In this document: one piece after another, positions 53,410 to 64,000 of the stretch | How the letters are laid out: each line of letters opens with the position of its first letter | Numbering within the stretch: position 1 is the first letter of the stretch | NCBI GenBank assembly: GCA_037447655.1 | Contig: JBBHKE010002290.1 | Location: forward strand, 189,001-253,000 | DNA from: Zygnema cylindricum | Lineage: Eukaryota > Streptophyta > Zygnematophyceae > Zygnematales > Zygnemataceae | Direction of reading: 5' to 3' | DNA: 64,000 nt | Notes under the pieces: model-generated | Told to the model about the DNA's origin: nothing | Databases searched by the model: none | Seen by the model: the letters and a program-made list of their open reading frames with translations, nothing else | Position numbers and translations under genes: made by a program

Positions 53410-54391
53410 CCTCTAACTTCTCTCTCCAACTCTCAAACTTGTTGCAGTCACTGAGAAATTGGAGAGGAAGCTAGAGCCATGGCTACCTAGGCTATCCTGA
53501 GGTTTACGGGAAATTTATATTAGTTAAGGTTTATTTAATTAAAATGTATGTGCCGGCGACAGGAATTGATCCTTGTACCTACCGGCCGGCAGACAGGAAA
53601 TAGCCGGTAGCCTTAGCCGTTAAGTCTAGGATTAATGTTACGTAGTATATAGGTTGATAATTATTTAAATATGTATACGTACGATTATTCATTTAACTAT
53701 AATAGATTACGGGATACATAGATCCGGTAATATATAAAGTACGGATTACGGTACGGACTAAAAATCAATACCACGCATTTGTTTCGTAAGTGAAACAAAT
53801 ACCGCGCATGTATTTATTACAGCTACGATTAAATTACATTCTAATCGGACGGCCGTAATTAGCGCCGAGATCGCGGAGGAAAATTTCGGCGGTTTGTGGC
53901 CATCGCCACATCGGATGACGCATGGCGAAATTACGTTGGATCGTGGAATCTCCGGAGATTATGGCACCGAATCCGGATATGACATGTGTCAACATTTAGG
54001 CCATGTCGTACAATGTTCGTACCTAAAGTACACCGGCAGCTGTACTTTTGCGTACGGAACTCAATTCTGATTGGTTCCGTACATCAGTAGATAGAGTCTG
54101 TGAGAGAGATAGGACTTAGAAAAATTTAGAAGATAGGACCCTCTCTCCTAGAGAGCTTCTGTATAAAAGGTCAAACTTGACCCTCCATAACTTACTGCTC
54201 GAGGAGCAAATTCAGAGATTCTTTTTGCTATCGACTCAGGGGAGTCTTGCCTTCACAGGGGTGCAGGTGGTCAGGGTTTTTGTCTTCCAGGGTGGCAGTT
54301 ATTTTTGCTGAAACACAAAGGGGTCGGGATTATCCTAGAGGCTTCTTGGAAGCTGTCTACTCTGAGGACTTATGGAGGTCTCAGAGTTGCA
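53410..54391 (+). mobile_element. Copia family 1 LTR lacking first ~70 bp
   Basis: It starts inside the LTR at CCTCTAACTTCTCTCTCC and ends GGTCTCAGAGTTGCA. It has the tRNA-like block at 53555-53625 and the hairpin array, in which the TGCTC/GAGCA stem is kept but the loop is shortened (54197-54209). No TSD. Confidence 0.85.
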
Positions 54392-55410
54392 CTCCGGTCC
54401 CCATACTTGTTGTAGTCACTGAAGACCAGAGAGAGAGCTAGAGCCATGGCTGTCTAAAGAGGATAGGCTAATTCGTAGTTTGTACCAAAATGGTTGTGAC
54501 GGTTCCAGGATTTGATCCTGGTACCTACATCCTATAATAGACATTAGCTTTAGCCTATAGCTTGAGTAAACAGTGGTATGTGTAGGGTACAATAGGTATT
54601 TATAAGTGTACAAGAAGAGAGTTCTAACAAACTAACAAATAACCAAAAACTGCTCTAGACCAGATTTGAACCATGGTCTGTGGTTACATTTGTAGAGGTA
54701 AGCCTTAACCAATAAGGCGTTATCGAAACGATACACGTGACGGGTTTCATAAATACATAATCATTAACGCAACAGTTAATTACCAGCAAACTAACCAAAA
54801 GGAGCAATTTCTGCATGTACGCGAATCTGAACCGTGTAAAATATGTTTTGATCGGACGGCCGGCATTATAGCCGCCACGCGAAGTGAGATTTTTGGCGGC
54901 ATACGGAGATAGCGTCACGCGGTGCCACATGGCGCCACATTATTTGATACCGGAGAAGATGGGAGGAGGAACCATGGCTTCCGATTTGACAGGTGTCACC
55001 TTGTAGACCTTGTCGTACAATTGTCGTACAATAAGTACATCGCCCATTCTACCTTCTTGTACTATATAATGTTCTTATTGGACTAGGGTTTAGTAGTAGG
55101 TAGTCGTGAGTAGGCAGACCGAGACTTAGTAATATTTAGGTACCTCTCTCTCTAAGAGAGCTTGTAACTATAAAGGTCATCTTTGACCAGCCATAACTTA
55201 CTGCTCGGGTGAGCAAATTCAGTGATTCTTTTTGCTGCGCACTCAGGGGAGTCCAAGCTAAACAACGGTGTAGTTGGTCATAGTCTTTGCGTGCCAGGGT
55301 GGCACTTATTCTGTGGGAAAATCACAATGGGGAATATTGTCCAAAACACATATTCAAGCTTTGCATTCTGTGGTGGAACTGAGCACACAGAAGGTCTTCT
55401 CTTCCTTGGG
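54261..55410 (+). repeat. 1150-bp tandem duplication, copy 1
   Basis: Copy 1 starts within the end of the preceding LTR and contains most of a diverged family 1b LTR (from CTCCGGTCCCCATACTTG). It carries two antisense tRNA-like blocks (GGATTTGATCCTGG at 54513; AGATTTGAACCATGG at 54662) and a hairpin TGCTC-GGGT-GAGCA at 55201. Copy 2 follows immediately. I counted about a dozen differences over ~1.08 kb. Confidence 0.88.
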
Positions 55411-56490
55411 GTGCAGATTGTCAGGGTTTTTGTCTTCCAGGGTGGCAGTTATTTTTGCTGAAACACAAAGGGGTCGGGATTATCCTAGAGGCTTCTTGGA
55501 ATCTGTCTACTTTGAGGACTTATGGAGGACTCAGAGTTGCACTCCGGTCCCCATACTTGTTGTAGTCACTGAAGACCAGAGAGAGAGCTAGAGCCATGGC
55601 TGTCTAAAGAGGATAGGCTAATTCGTAGTTTGTACCAAAATGGTTGTGACGGTTCCAGGATTTGATCCTGGTACCTACATCCTATAATAGACGTTAGCTT
55701 TAGCCTATAGCTTGAGTAAACAGTGGTATGTGTAGGGTACAATAGGTATTTATAAGTGTACAAGAAGAGAGTTCTAACAAACTAACAAATAACCAAAAAC
55801 TGCTCTAGACCAGATTTGAACCATGGTCTGTGGTTACATTTGTAGAGGTAAGCCTTAACCAATAAGGCGTTATCGAAACGATACACGTGACGGGTTTCAT
55901 AAATACATAATCATTAACGCAACAGTTAATTACCAGCAAACTAACCAAAAGGAGCAATTTCTGCATGTACGCGAATCTGAACCGTGTAAAATATGTTTTG
56001 ATCGGACGACCGACATTATAGCCGCCACGCGAAGTGAGATTTTTGGCGGCATACGGAGATAGCGTCACGCGGTGCCACGTGGCGCCACATTATTTGATAC
56101 CGGAGAAGATGGGAGGAGGAACCATGGCTTCCGATTTGACAGGTGTCACCTTGTAGACCTTGTCGTACAATTGTCGTACAATAAGTACATCGCCCATTCT
56201 ACCTTCTTGTACTATATAATGTTCTTATTGGACTAGGGTTTAGTAGTAGGTAGTCGTGAGTAGGCAGACCGAGACTTAGTAATATTTAGGTACCTCTCTC
56301 TCTAAGAGAGCTTGTAACTATAAAGGTCATCTTTGACCAGCCATAACTTACTGCTCGGGTGAGCAAATTCAGTGATTCTTTTTGCTGCGCAGTCAGGAGA
56401 GTCCAAGCTACACAACGGTGTAGTTCGTCATAGTCTTTGCGTGCCAGGGTGGCACTTATTCTGTGGGAAATTCACAATGGGGAATATTGT
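55411..56490 (+). repeat. 1150-bp tandem duplication, copy 2 (truncated)
   Basis: Near-identical to copy 1 up to GGGGAATATTGTCCA, where it passes directly into copia pol at about 56491 (shared TCCA at the junction). Confidence 0.88.
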
Positions 56491-58832
56491 CCAGAAAACC
56501 CGGAACAGAATGGGGTAGCTGAAAGGTTAAATAGAACACTAAGTGATAGTGCTAGAAGTATGTTGTCAGATAAGAAGATAGGAAAAAGGTTTTGGGTAGA
56601 AGCAATGAACTGTGCTAATTACCTCAAAAATAGAGTTCTTACTTCAGCTATAAAAGATCAAACACCTTATGAGAGATGGACAGGCCAGAAACCAGACATA
56701 TCTCACTTAAAGGTTTTCGGCAGTAAAGTATTCAGTCTAGATACAGATCGGTCTAATTGGAAGCTAGATCCTAAAGGAAAACCGGGATACTTATTAGGAT
56801 ATGATGAGGATGTTAAAGGATATAGAGTTTATGATCTAAAAATGAGAAGATATAATATTAGTAAAGCATCTAAGTAGTTATGGATGAAGGAAAGTCTGTG
56901 GATCCCTTCAAATATACAAAGTCAGTACAAATCAGATATAAGTCTGAAAATTCCGATGACTTTGAGCTTCCTAACTATACAGGTTTTAGAGATGACATTC
57001 TTGCAGGTACAAATCAAACCGAAAAGGACTCGGCTGTGGAAACTTCAGTGACAACTCTACTCGACGCGGAAGACGTGGCGGAAATTGATTCGGAATCAAG
57101 GGATAGGGGGGAAACCGAGTTTGTTCGAAAGAATCCACGAGAATCATCTATTCCGACCTTAGATTTTGAGGGGGAAAGGAGAAGTAGCAAAAGATTGCAA
57201 GAAAAACATGTTAATAACAAGGTAACTAAACTATCTCATCAAGATGAACCTCAAACTTATGGAGAGGCTATGACTTGTCTAGAAAGAAATCGGTGGAATA
57301 CAGCCATCAATGAGGAGATGGCCTCAATTATTGCAGCCGATACTTGGGAGCTGGTGGATTTTCCACCTAATCAAAAACCAATCGGTTGTAAGTGGGTTTT
57401 CAAATTAAAACTGAACCCAGATAACACAATCGAGCGCTACAAAGCCCAATTAATTGTAAAGAGATTTACACAAAAGGAGGGAATTGACTACGATGAAACC
57501 TTTGCCTCGGTGGTCTGATTTCCCTCAGTCCGCATACTACTCAGCCTAGCAGCAGCGGAAGACATGGAAGTGCACCAAATGGAAATCAAGACAACTTTTT
57601 TGCATGGAGAATTCGAAGAGGAGATCTTCATGCGACAACCCGAAGGGTTTGTGGAGGAAGGAGAGGAGAGTAAGGTATGCCGACTGATTAAATCTCTTTA
57701 TTGTTTGAAACAGACGCCTCGACAGTGAAATAAGAAGCTTGATGAGTTTCTTACCGGTCTGGGATATATCAGGATCAGCTCAGATCACTCAATCTATGTT
57801 TTCGAAGATGAAGAATGTTTTATATAAATTACAATTTATGTTGATGATTTGCTTGTTTTAAGTAATTCAATGGAAAAAATTAATAAACTGAAAATCGATC
57901 TTAAGGGGAGATTTGAAATGAAGGATATAGGAGAAGCAAAATATATTTTGGGAATTCAAGTAGAGAGAGACCGAAAAAGAAAAATTATAAGATTGACTCA
58001 AAAAGAAGCAATAGGGAGCATGCTTGAAAAAATTCAAATGGATAAAACTAATAGTTGTACAACTCCAATGGAGTTGAAGAAGGGAAGTGAAGGGAGTGAG
58101 GAAGAAGGAGTCATAGTCTTAGACGAGGAATTATCTCCTGATGAACAAAAGTTCATGCAGACTATTCCTTACAGGCAAGTAGTGGGAAGTCTAATCTATT
58201 TTATCAATTGTACCCGGCTTGATTTAGCTGCAGCTGTAGGAGTGCTGAGTAGAATTCTAAATGCTCCCACTTAGAGGGATAAGGAGGCAGCTGAGAGAGT
58301 CCTTAGATATTTGATAGGAACTAGGGACCAATGGTTGCATTTGGGTGGGGAGAATACTAACATCACTACTTGGAGTGATGCCAGTTATGGTGATGCTCCG
58401 ATGAGGAGATGCACTTCTGGATATGTATTATATGTGGGTGATGGGGCTTGCTGTTGGAGTAGCAAACAGCAAAAAGTTATTGCTCAGTCCACCATGGAGG
58501 CTGAGTGTATGGCCTCTTGCTCTGCTGTAAAAGAATTGATGTGGGTCAAGTCTTTGCTAGGTGAGCTTGGTCACCTTAAGGGTGGTGTGCAAATTTCTTT
58601 TTGTGATAATCAGGCAACAGTCGCTATATCTGCCAATCCTAAACATCATTTTGAAGCCAAACACATGGACATCAGACTCAGTTTTGTTAGAGAGAAAGTA
58701 GAAAAGAAAATAATCAGTTTAGAGCACCGACTAAATAGTGAGATGGTAGCAGATATGATGACCAAACCTGTGCTTTCCCCTAAGCTAATTTTCTGCAAGG
58801 AGAAGTGTGGTATGAAATTAAAGATTGGCTAG
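56491..58832 (+). pseudogene. Copia family 1 Pol, 5'-truncated and decayed
   Basis: Begins at the integrase motif PENPEQNGVAERLNRT (catalytic Glu present). Then come the GYLLGYDEDVKGYRVYDL region (frameshift at about 56840 and stop at 56875), the linker, and RT N-terminus to a stop at about 57517. RT continues with stops at about 57728 and 57825, YVDD at 57836, IGSMLEKIQMDK, then a stop at about 58272. RNase H (WSDASYGDAP, DNQATVAIS) is open from 58311 to 58832, where STMEAECMAS replaces STMEAEYMAS. The upstream half of the element is replaced by the diverged LTR duplication. Confidence 0.92.
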
Positions 58833-58845
58833 AAAATAACAGGAG

Positions 58846-59898
58846 TGTAGAAATTAATGGTCCATTTTAAGTATTTTCTAGGTCTAAATAGAAATATAAA
58901 AAGAAGCCGAGGCAATCTACCTCTAACTTCTCTCTCCAACTCTCAAACTTGTCGCATTCATTAAAAAATTGGAGAGGGAGCTAGAGCCATGGCTACCTAG
59001 GCTATCTAGAGGTTTACGAGAAATATATATTAGTTAGGGGTTTATTTACTAAAAGGTATGTGCCGACCACAGGATTTGATCCTGGTGCCTATCGGCCAGC
59101 AGACAGCCGGTAGCCGGTAGCCTTAGCCGTTAAGTCTAGAACTAGTTTTCCGTACTATATGGTTTGATAATTAATTAAACATTATCAGGTAGGATAATTC
59201 ATTTAACTGTAACTGTTTACGGGATACATAGATCCATTGAATGTTAAAGTACGGATTACGGTACGGATAAGAAACCAATACCGCGCATTTATTTCTTTAA
59301 TGAAACGAATATCGCGCATGTATTTATTACAGCTACGATTAAATGTGAATTTAATCGGACGGCTAGAATTAACGCCGAGATCGGGGAAAAGGATTTCGAT
59401 GGTTTGTGGTCATCGCAACATCGGATGACACGTGGCGGAATGACATTGGATCGCGGCATCTCCGAGGATTAAGGGAGCGAATCCGGACATACCACGTGTC
59501 GACATTTAGGCCATGTCGTACAGTGTCCGTACAAAAAGTACACCGGCAGCTGTACTTTTGTGTACGGAATGTAATATGATTGGTTCCGTACATTAGTAGA
59601 TAGAGTCTGTGAGAGAGATAGGACTTAGAAAACTTAGGAGATAGGATCCTCTCTCCTAGAGAGCTTCGGTACAAAAGGTCAACTTTGACCCTCCATAACT
59701 TATTGCTCAGCGGAGCAAATTCATAGATTCTTTTTGTTATCGACTCAGGGGAGTCTTGCCTTCACGAGGTGAAGTTGGTCAGGTTATTGTTTGCCAAGGT
59801 GGCGGTTATTTTTGCTGAAACACAATGGGGTCAGGGTTATCCTAGAGGCTTCTTGGAAGCTGTCCACTCTGAGGACTTATGGAGGTCTCAGAGTTTCA
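58846..59898 (+). mobile_element. 3' LTR of the chimeric copia (1053 bp)
   Basis: It starts TGTAGAAATTAATGG after the tract AAAATAACAGGAG (a polypurine tract interrupted by C) and ends GGTCTCAGAGTTTCA. The tRNA-like block is at 59068-59145 (GGATTTGATCCTGG). The hairpin TGCTCAGCGGAGCA at 59705 keeps its stem. No matching upstream duplication can be checked. Confidence 0.88.
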
Positions 59899-62339
59899 GC
59901 CCATGGAAAAGAACGTGCAAAGACGAATCACAGCAGAAGGCGTGAGTGGGTTGGAAGGATTCTGAAGAAAGAAACTAACATCTATTTTTAAAGTTTGACT
60001 CTACAGGAAATACCAAATTACAGAAGCAGGAGCAGCAGGAAAGAAGATCTCATTTCAGGCAGCAATAAAATGTCATGTTGCATCTCGTCAACCATTCTAA
60101 TTGTTTATATATTGGTATTAGGAGGGGCAGCCGCCACACTAACTTATATTTAGGTGTTATTAGGGTTTCGCAGGACCGTACATACCCACATTTTGCGTTC
60201 GCGTCAACCGTACAATTTTTACATTGCCGTACGTATTCATTTTTGGCTGTAATATGCGCCGACGACAAGTCGACCGTACGACTTATGTTTTGCGAACATC
60301 GCACGACAACAAAACGGACTGTTCATGCGGTCCTACCGTACATACTTATCTATTTCTCTCGGATTTTCCGCCAACGACTCATGTTTAAATTCACGTCGAT
60401 AAAAGGATCTTTCGGTACCACATGTATCAGTCGCGATTTCCGCCGATGGCTACTTCGATGATTTCACGTATACCGTACCTACTTTTATTCCCAGAAATCC
60501 TAGCCGACGACAATTTAAATCATTTTGCGCGAGGGAGCATCTCGGCCGTCGACGCCGAATATGCAATTTTTGCTACATCATATCTGGATCGTCAATGCAA
60601 ATGACAGACAAATCGGGTGTCAGTTCTGACGAAGTGATGTCATTGGACCATTTTAAGTCGTGAACCATTTGGAGGATTATGCGTTCACACGTAGATAGGA
60701 AGGGTTTTAATCCGTAGGTTATAGATTTTATAACGTATGGCATACGATTCCGACCTCCTATTAGCTAAATCCAAACTAGACGCAAATACTTACATAGAAC
60801 GCTGTACTCTGATTAGCCTGTTTTCACTAGGCGTAGTTTTTGTTACTTAGTTCATTTCGGATCATTTCCTGCACACAATTTACAAGTGCAAGAATTATTC
60901 ATTTTATTTATTTTCAGTATTGTGGATTTTCTGCAGCCATCTTTTTATTTGTAAAATTGTCAGGACAGCTTAGAAGCGATTTTCTGCCTTTGCGTGAAGC
61001 GTCTAGTTTTCTATTGCATTATCGTTATCCTGTAAAGCCTTACATATTAATCTATACGGCTTTGGCCAAGACCTACACGGTTTCCCTTCACTTCTCTCGT
61101 TCTTTTGAGTAGATTTCGACCGCGTTCTCACGACACAAACTTCTTTTCTCGGCTGTGGCTCAACTTTAATTAGTGGGGAAGTTGCATGTTAGGATTATTG
61201 ATTTGTTGTTTTTATTTCTTGTGATTGTGTATTTATTTTTATTTGGCTTATGCGCATCTTTTGAGTTTGGCTATCTCAAATCTCATAAGTGTCGGAAATA
61301 TTGTCATTTTCAGTTGTTATCTGTCTTTCTCGGTTGTTTATGCTTTGATTTGTTTTATTTAAGTATAAATTCAGATTATTTTTGATAAGATAACTCCTAT
61401 AAAGAATATAAATAGACCGTAGGGCCTAGTGGCCATCCATCGGCTTAAAATTATTGCACTTGAAAATTGTGTCTTTTCTTTTCTCGCTTGTTTGTTTTAT
61501 TTCAATTTTGGTTTTCTTTTTATTTAAAAGAAATAAAAACAAAAAGTTAAAAAAAAAACAAAAACATATATTTATAGATACATTTCTACAAAAATCTATA
61601 ACAAGCTTTACATTTATAATTACCATTTGCTTCTTGGTTGACGTTTTTATCTTATTGGCCAATTTTCGGCCAACGATGTACTACACTAACTTAAGTATTT
61701 GGTTTTTGTTTCCTCCGTTTCCTTTGTTATATATAACTGCATCGTTTGCTCACATTGAGACATACTTCACTAAAAAATGGAGTTAGTGGAGCGGATCCGT
61801 TTTTGGGAGCTCTGCAAAACTTCGGTTGTAGCGAACAACCGCAGTTCACCCTTGGCAATCACCAAATTGCTAAGAGTGTCATGTAAGTATCACAATGCCT
61901 TGTGGGTACAGGCGCATGCTAAGGTAGTCGGTAGATCGTATATAGGGATCGTGTTTGGAGTGGATTAGTGTTAATCCACTTGTATTGAGCACTGCATTTG
62001 TCCAGCTTTCCATGCTTGCAATCTAGCCCTGAGTGGCTTTGACTGAGTTTGCTTTGACCGGTGTGGAATTTCTTCCATAGATCTTGCCGTTGGAGGCATT
62101 GGTTAGCTCCTTTGTGGATTGTGCCGCTTTAGATCTGCACTTGGGAGTGTGTGGATAGTAAGTTATTTGCCTTTATAGATATGGCCCTTCGGCCTTGTCC
62201 CCTTGTTTGCACGGTAGAAGGTTTTGGTAATACTGCTTCCTGATAGATATGGCCATCGAGGCCCTGTTATAGATTGATTGACTGATTGGACGAGAGAGTG
62301 GTGTGGCTGGGCATTTGAAGCATATTCGATAGATCGATT
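59899..62339. other. Unassigned sequence
   Basis: No domain or element boundary recognised. The 60150-60600 part is rich in CCGTAC words on both strands. The 62168-62275 part has an imperfect TTGATAGATATGGCC repeat and may be the LTR or leader of the downstream Gag remnant, but no PBS could be defended. Confidence 0.45.
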
Positions 62340-63820
62340 TTGTTATCTGGTCATCATTTGGTGTTATCATTTTTTATGCCCACCGATTGGGATAATCTCG
62401 ATTATCCTTTCGGAACCACCCGATCGTTGGCCTCGTTTAGGCCCACAGAATCAGGACCATCAGATTTACCTAGTGTTTTTGACCATCGTTTCCCAAGTAT
62501 CTCGGGTCAAATTTCCCATTCGATTCGATCTGCTCTCACCTCAGTATCTTCCTTATCATCAATCTCTTCCACATTTTCCGAGAAGGAATGTGACCGCGAT
62601 TCCCTTGACGGGTCGGATTCCAATTCATTATTTTTTTGGTTTCCACAAATTACAAATTCACTATTATCCCCAATCATTCCATTATTGGAAATGGCTTCCA
62701 CCTCCGAGAGAGGGGGTCGCCTTCATTTCTGTTTTTCAGGAATGAAGGACACCATGACTTTATCGCATTTTCGAATGCTATTCGATACCGAAATGCGTGA
62801 TCTTGCACTTCGGTACCAAGATCGGTTTGACCTACAGGTCGTTTTCTCTCTTTTATGCCTTTACCTTCGCGGTTCAGCCCTTACTCTTTATTCCCGGAAG
62901 TTTGATTTCGTACTTGCGATGACACAATTTTCTCCAGCTTTCTTTGGGAGTCATGCTATTATAGGACAACCAGAAACTCCTTACTAACCGGATATTCCAT
63001 AAGTCCTTGATCTCAACGGTGATGTTATTACAGCAGCAATTGCGGAAATACCGCAACAGTTGGCTATAGCCGCACGTGCTCCAATTCCAGCACGACCATC
63101 GATGACAATACCTATATTGGTTCCGCTCTCTGTCATGTTTGAAATGTTGCAAGCGGAATACCGTATGCAAAACCCTGACCAAGTTCGTGAGTTAATGAAC
63201 TTCGAACAAAAGTTAGGAGAGACCGCCCATGCCATGTGTGCTCGTATGGAAGTTCTTTAGGAAGCATTGCCGAACTAAATGTCGGATGCTGAAGCTGTCC
63301 AAAAATTTGTAGGACAATTTTTGAGTTAGTCTAAGAAGTTTATTCAAAGTCACCTGACTCAAACGTACGGCTTGAAGTTCACTTTCGGCCAAGCCGCCCA
63401 GCATGCCGTGGAATAAGAAATGTAAAATTGTTGGTGGGAAGCTCATGACCGTCCTAAAGCAGTCCCAAAAGAACCGATTGTTCCACCATGGAATAATCCT
63501 CGTCCTAACAATCGACCCCCTAAAGTTCTGGCCATGGGAACCCCACCTGTTGCTCCCGGAAACCGATTGTGTTTTCGATGTGGGAAGACAGGGCATGATG
63601 CCTGAATGTGTCCACACAAAACCGTTACCTGTACGCATTGCAAGCAAACCGGACACTATGTCCAACGTTGTTATATAAAGAACCCAAAACTATCAGAACC
63701 AAATTAAGAATGGTGGCATTCCCGCTAGATCCGCAAAACCGGTTCAACCAGTTAAAGAACCAGAGAAGGACACCACTCCACCTAAGGTATCTCGAAGAAA
63801 GAGAGAGCGTTTAGAAATGT
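62340..63820 (+). pseudogene. Ty3/gypsy-like Gag with two CCHC knuckles, decayed
   Basis: The plus-strand frame from about 62375 (MPTDWDNLDYPFGTT) runs through a serine-rich region to MTLSHFRMLFDTEMRDLALR, then LLCLYLRGSALTLYSRKFDF, where a capsid helical core would be expected. After stops at 62986 and 62998 it continues (VPLSVMFEMLQAEYRMQNPD, NFEQKLGETAHAMCARMEV). A second broken stretch follows, and then two zinc knuckles: CFRCGKTGHDA-stop-MC at about 63570 and CTHCKQTGHYVQRC at about 63630. Two adjacent CCHC boxes identify a nucleocapsid. At least eight stops are present. Protease or RT, if any, lies beyond the window. Confidence 0.75.
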
Positions 63821-64000
63821 AAGAGCAAATGGCGGTTATGATGAAGGAACAATTCGCAGCCTTCATGACTCAAATGAAGCCACAATTTACTAGCATGGCT
63901 CGCACTGTTGTACACATTCCCACGTTGGCAGGTCCAATCTTGCGAGATTCCACCATCCAACAATAAGAGGATACGTTCAATAAAGGTTCGACCGATCACA

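Noticed and set aside
63403-63678. Plus and minus frames of 66-150 codons around 63.2-63.7 kb as genes
   Set aside because: They are out-of-frame readings of the decayed two-knuckle Gag.

Overview
The window looks like nuclear DNA from a plant-lineage (streptophyte) eukaryote with a large genome rich in mobile elements. Evidence: many Ty1/copia and Ty3/gypsy elements at different stages of decay, solo LTRs, non-autonomous DNA transposons (MITEs), microsatellites, an assembly gap (11301-12291), intron-like signals and a Pol III-type tRNA gene. The copia primer-binding site is complementary for 14-15 nt to the anticodon arm of a plant-type initiator tRNA-Met, recalled from memory. I cannot name the species; a charophyte alga or a bryophyte-like plant are guesses. 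No bacterial operons, CRISPR arrays or conserved host metabolic genes are visible.

Layout. 1-1.3 kb: pyrimidine-rich repeat, then a possible 5' end of a small spliced host gene. 1.3-5.9 kb: nested MITEs (hAT-like and TA-target) and a long degenerate pyrimidine minisatellite split by a hAT-like MITE. 5.9-16 kb: mostly unassigned, with a gag-like fragment, a 61-bp tandem repeat, two more TA-target MITEs, two perfect palindromes, a large inverted repeat, the gap and one tRNA gene (15864-15933). 16-17.2 kb: decayed tandem repeats with GA microsatellites.

17.2-36 kb: a graveyard of copia fragments in both orientations, with LTRs joined directly to unrelated coding pieces. It includes a large RT/RNase H ORF (18438-20456), a gypsy remnant ending in a PHD-finger-like domain (24570-26390), an integrase with its catalytic triad (29105-30230), and a solo LTR with a perfect 5-bp target duplication (33838-34887). 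35.1-39.65 kb: one gypsy element on the minus strand, inactivated by at least two catalytic substitutions and a deletion filled with an LTR fragment.

40.84-47.27 kb: a nearly intact, young copia element (6435 bp; two 1041-bp LTRs with about 10 differences; target duplication GTGCC). It sits inside an unrecognised proline-rich ORF on the minus strand. 49.7-59.9 kb: further copia pieces, an almost identical 1150-bp tandem duplication, and a chimeric LTR-pol-LTR element. 62.3-63.8 kb: a decayed Gag with two CCHC knuckles.

For the main copia family, the LTR end, PBS and gag start act as one compact module. An array of hairpins precedes the PBS, the PBS matches an internal (half) initiator tRNA, and the gag reading frame runs from the LTR through the PBS. 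The LTR also carries a conserved antisense tRNA-like block. These are the least ordinary signals in the window.
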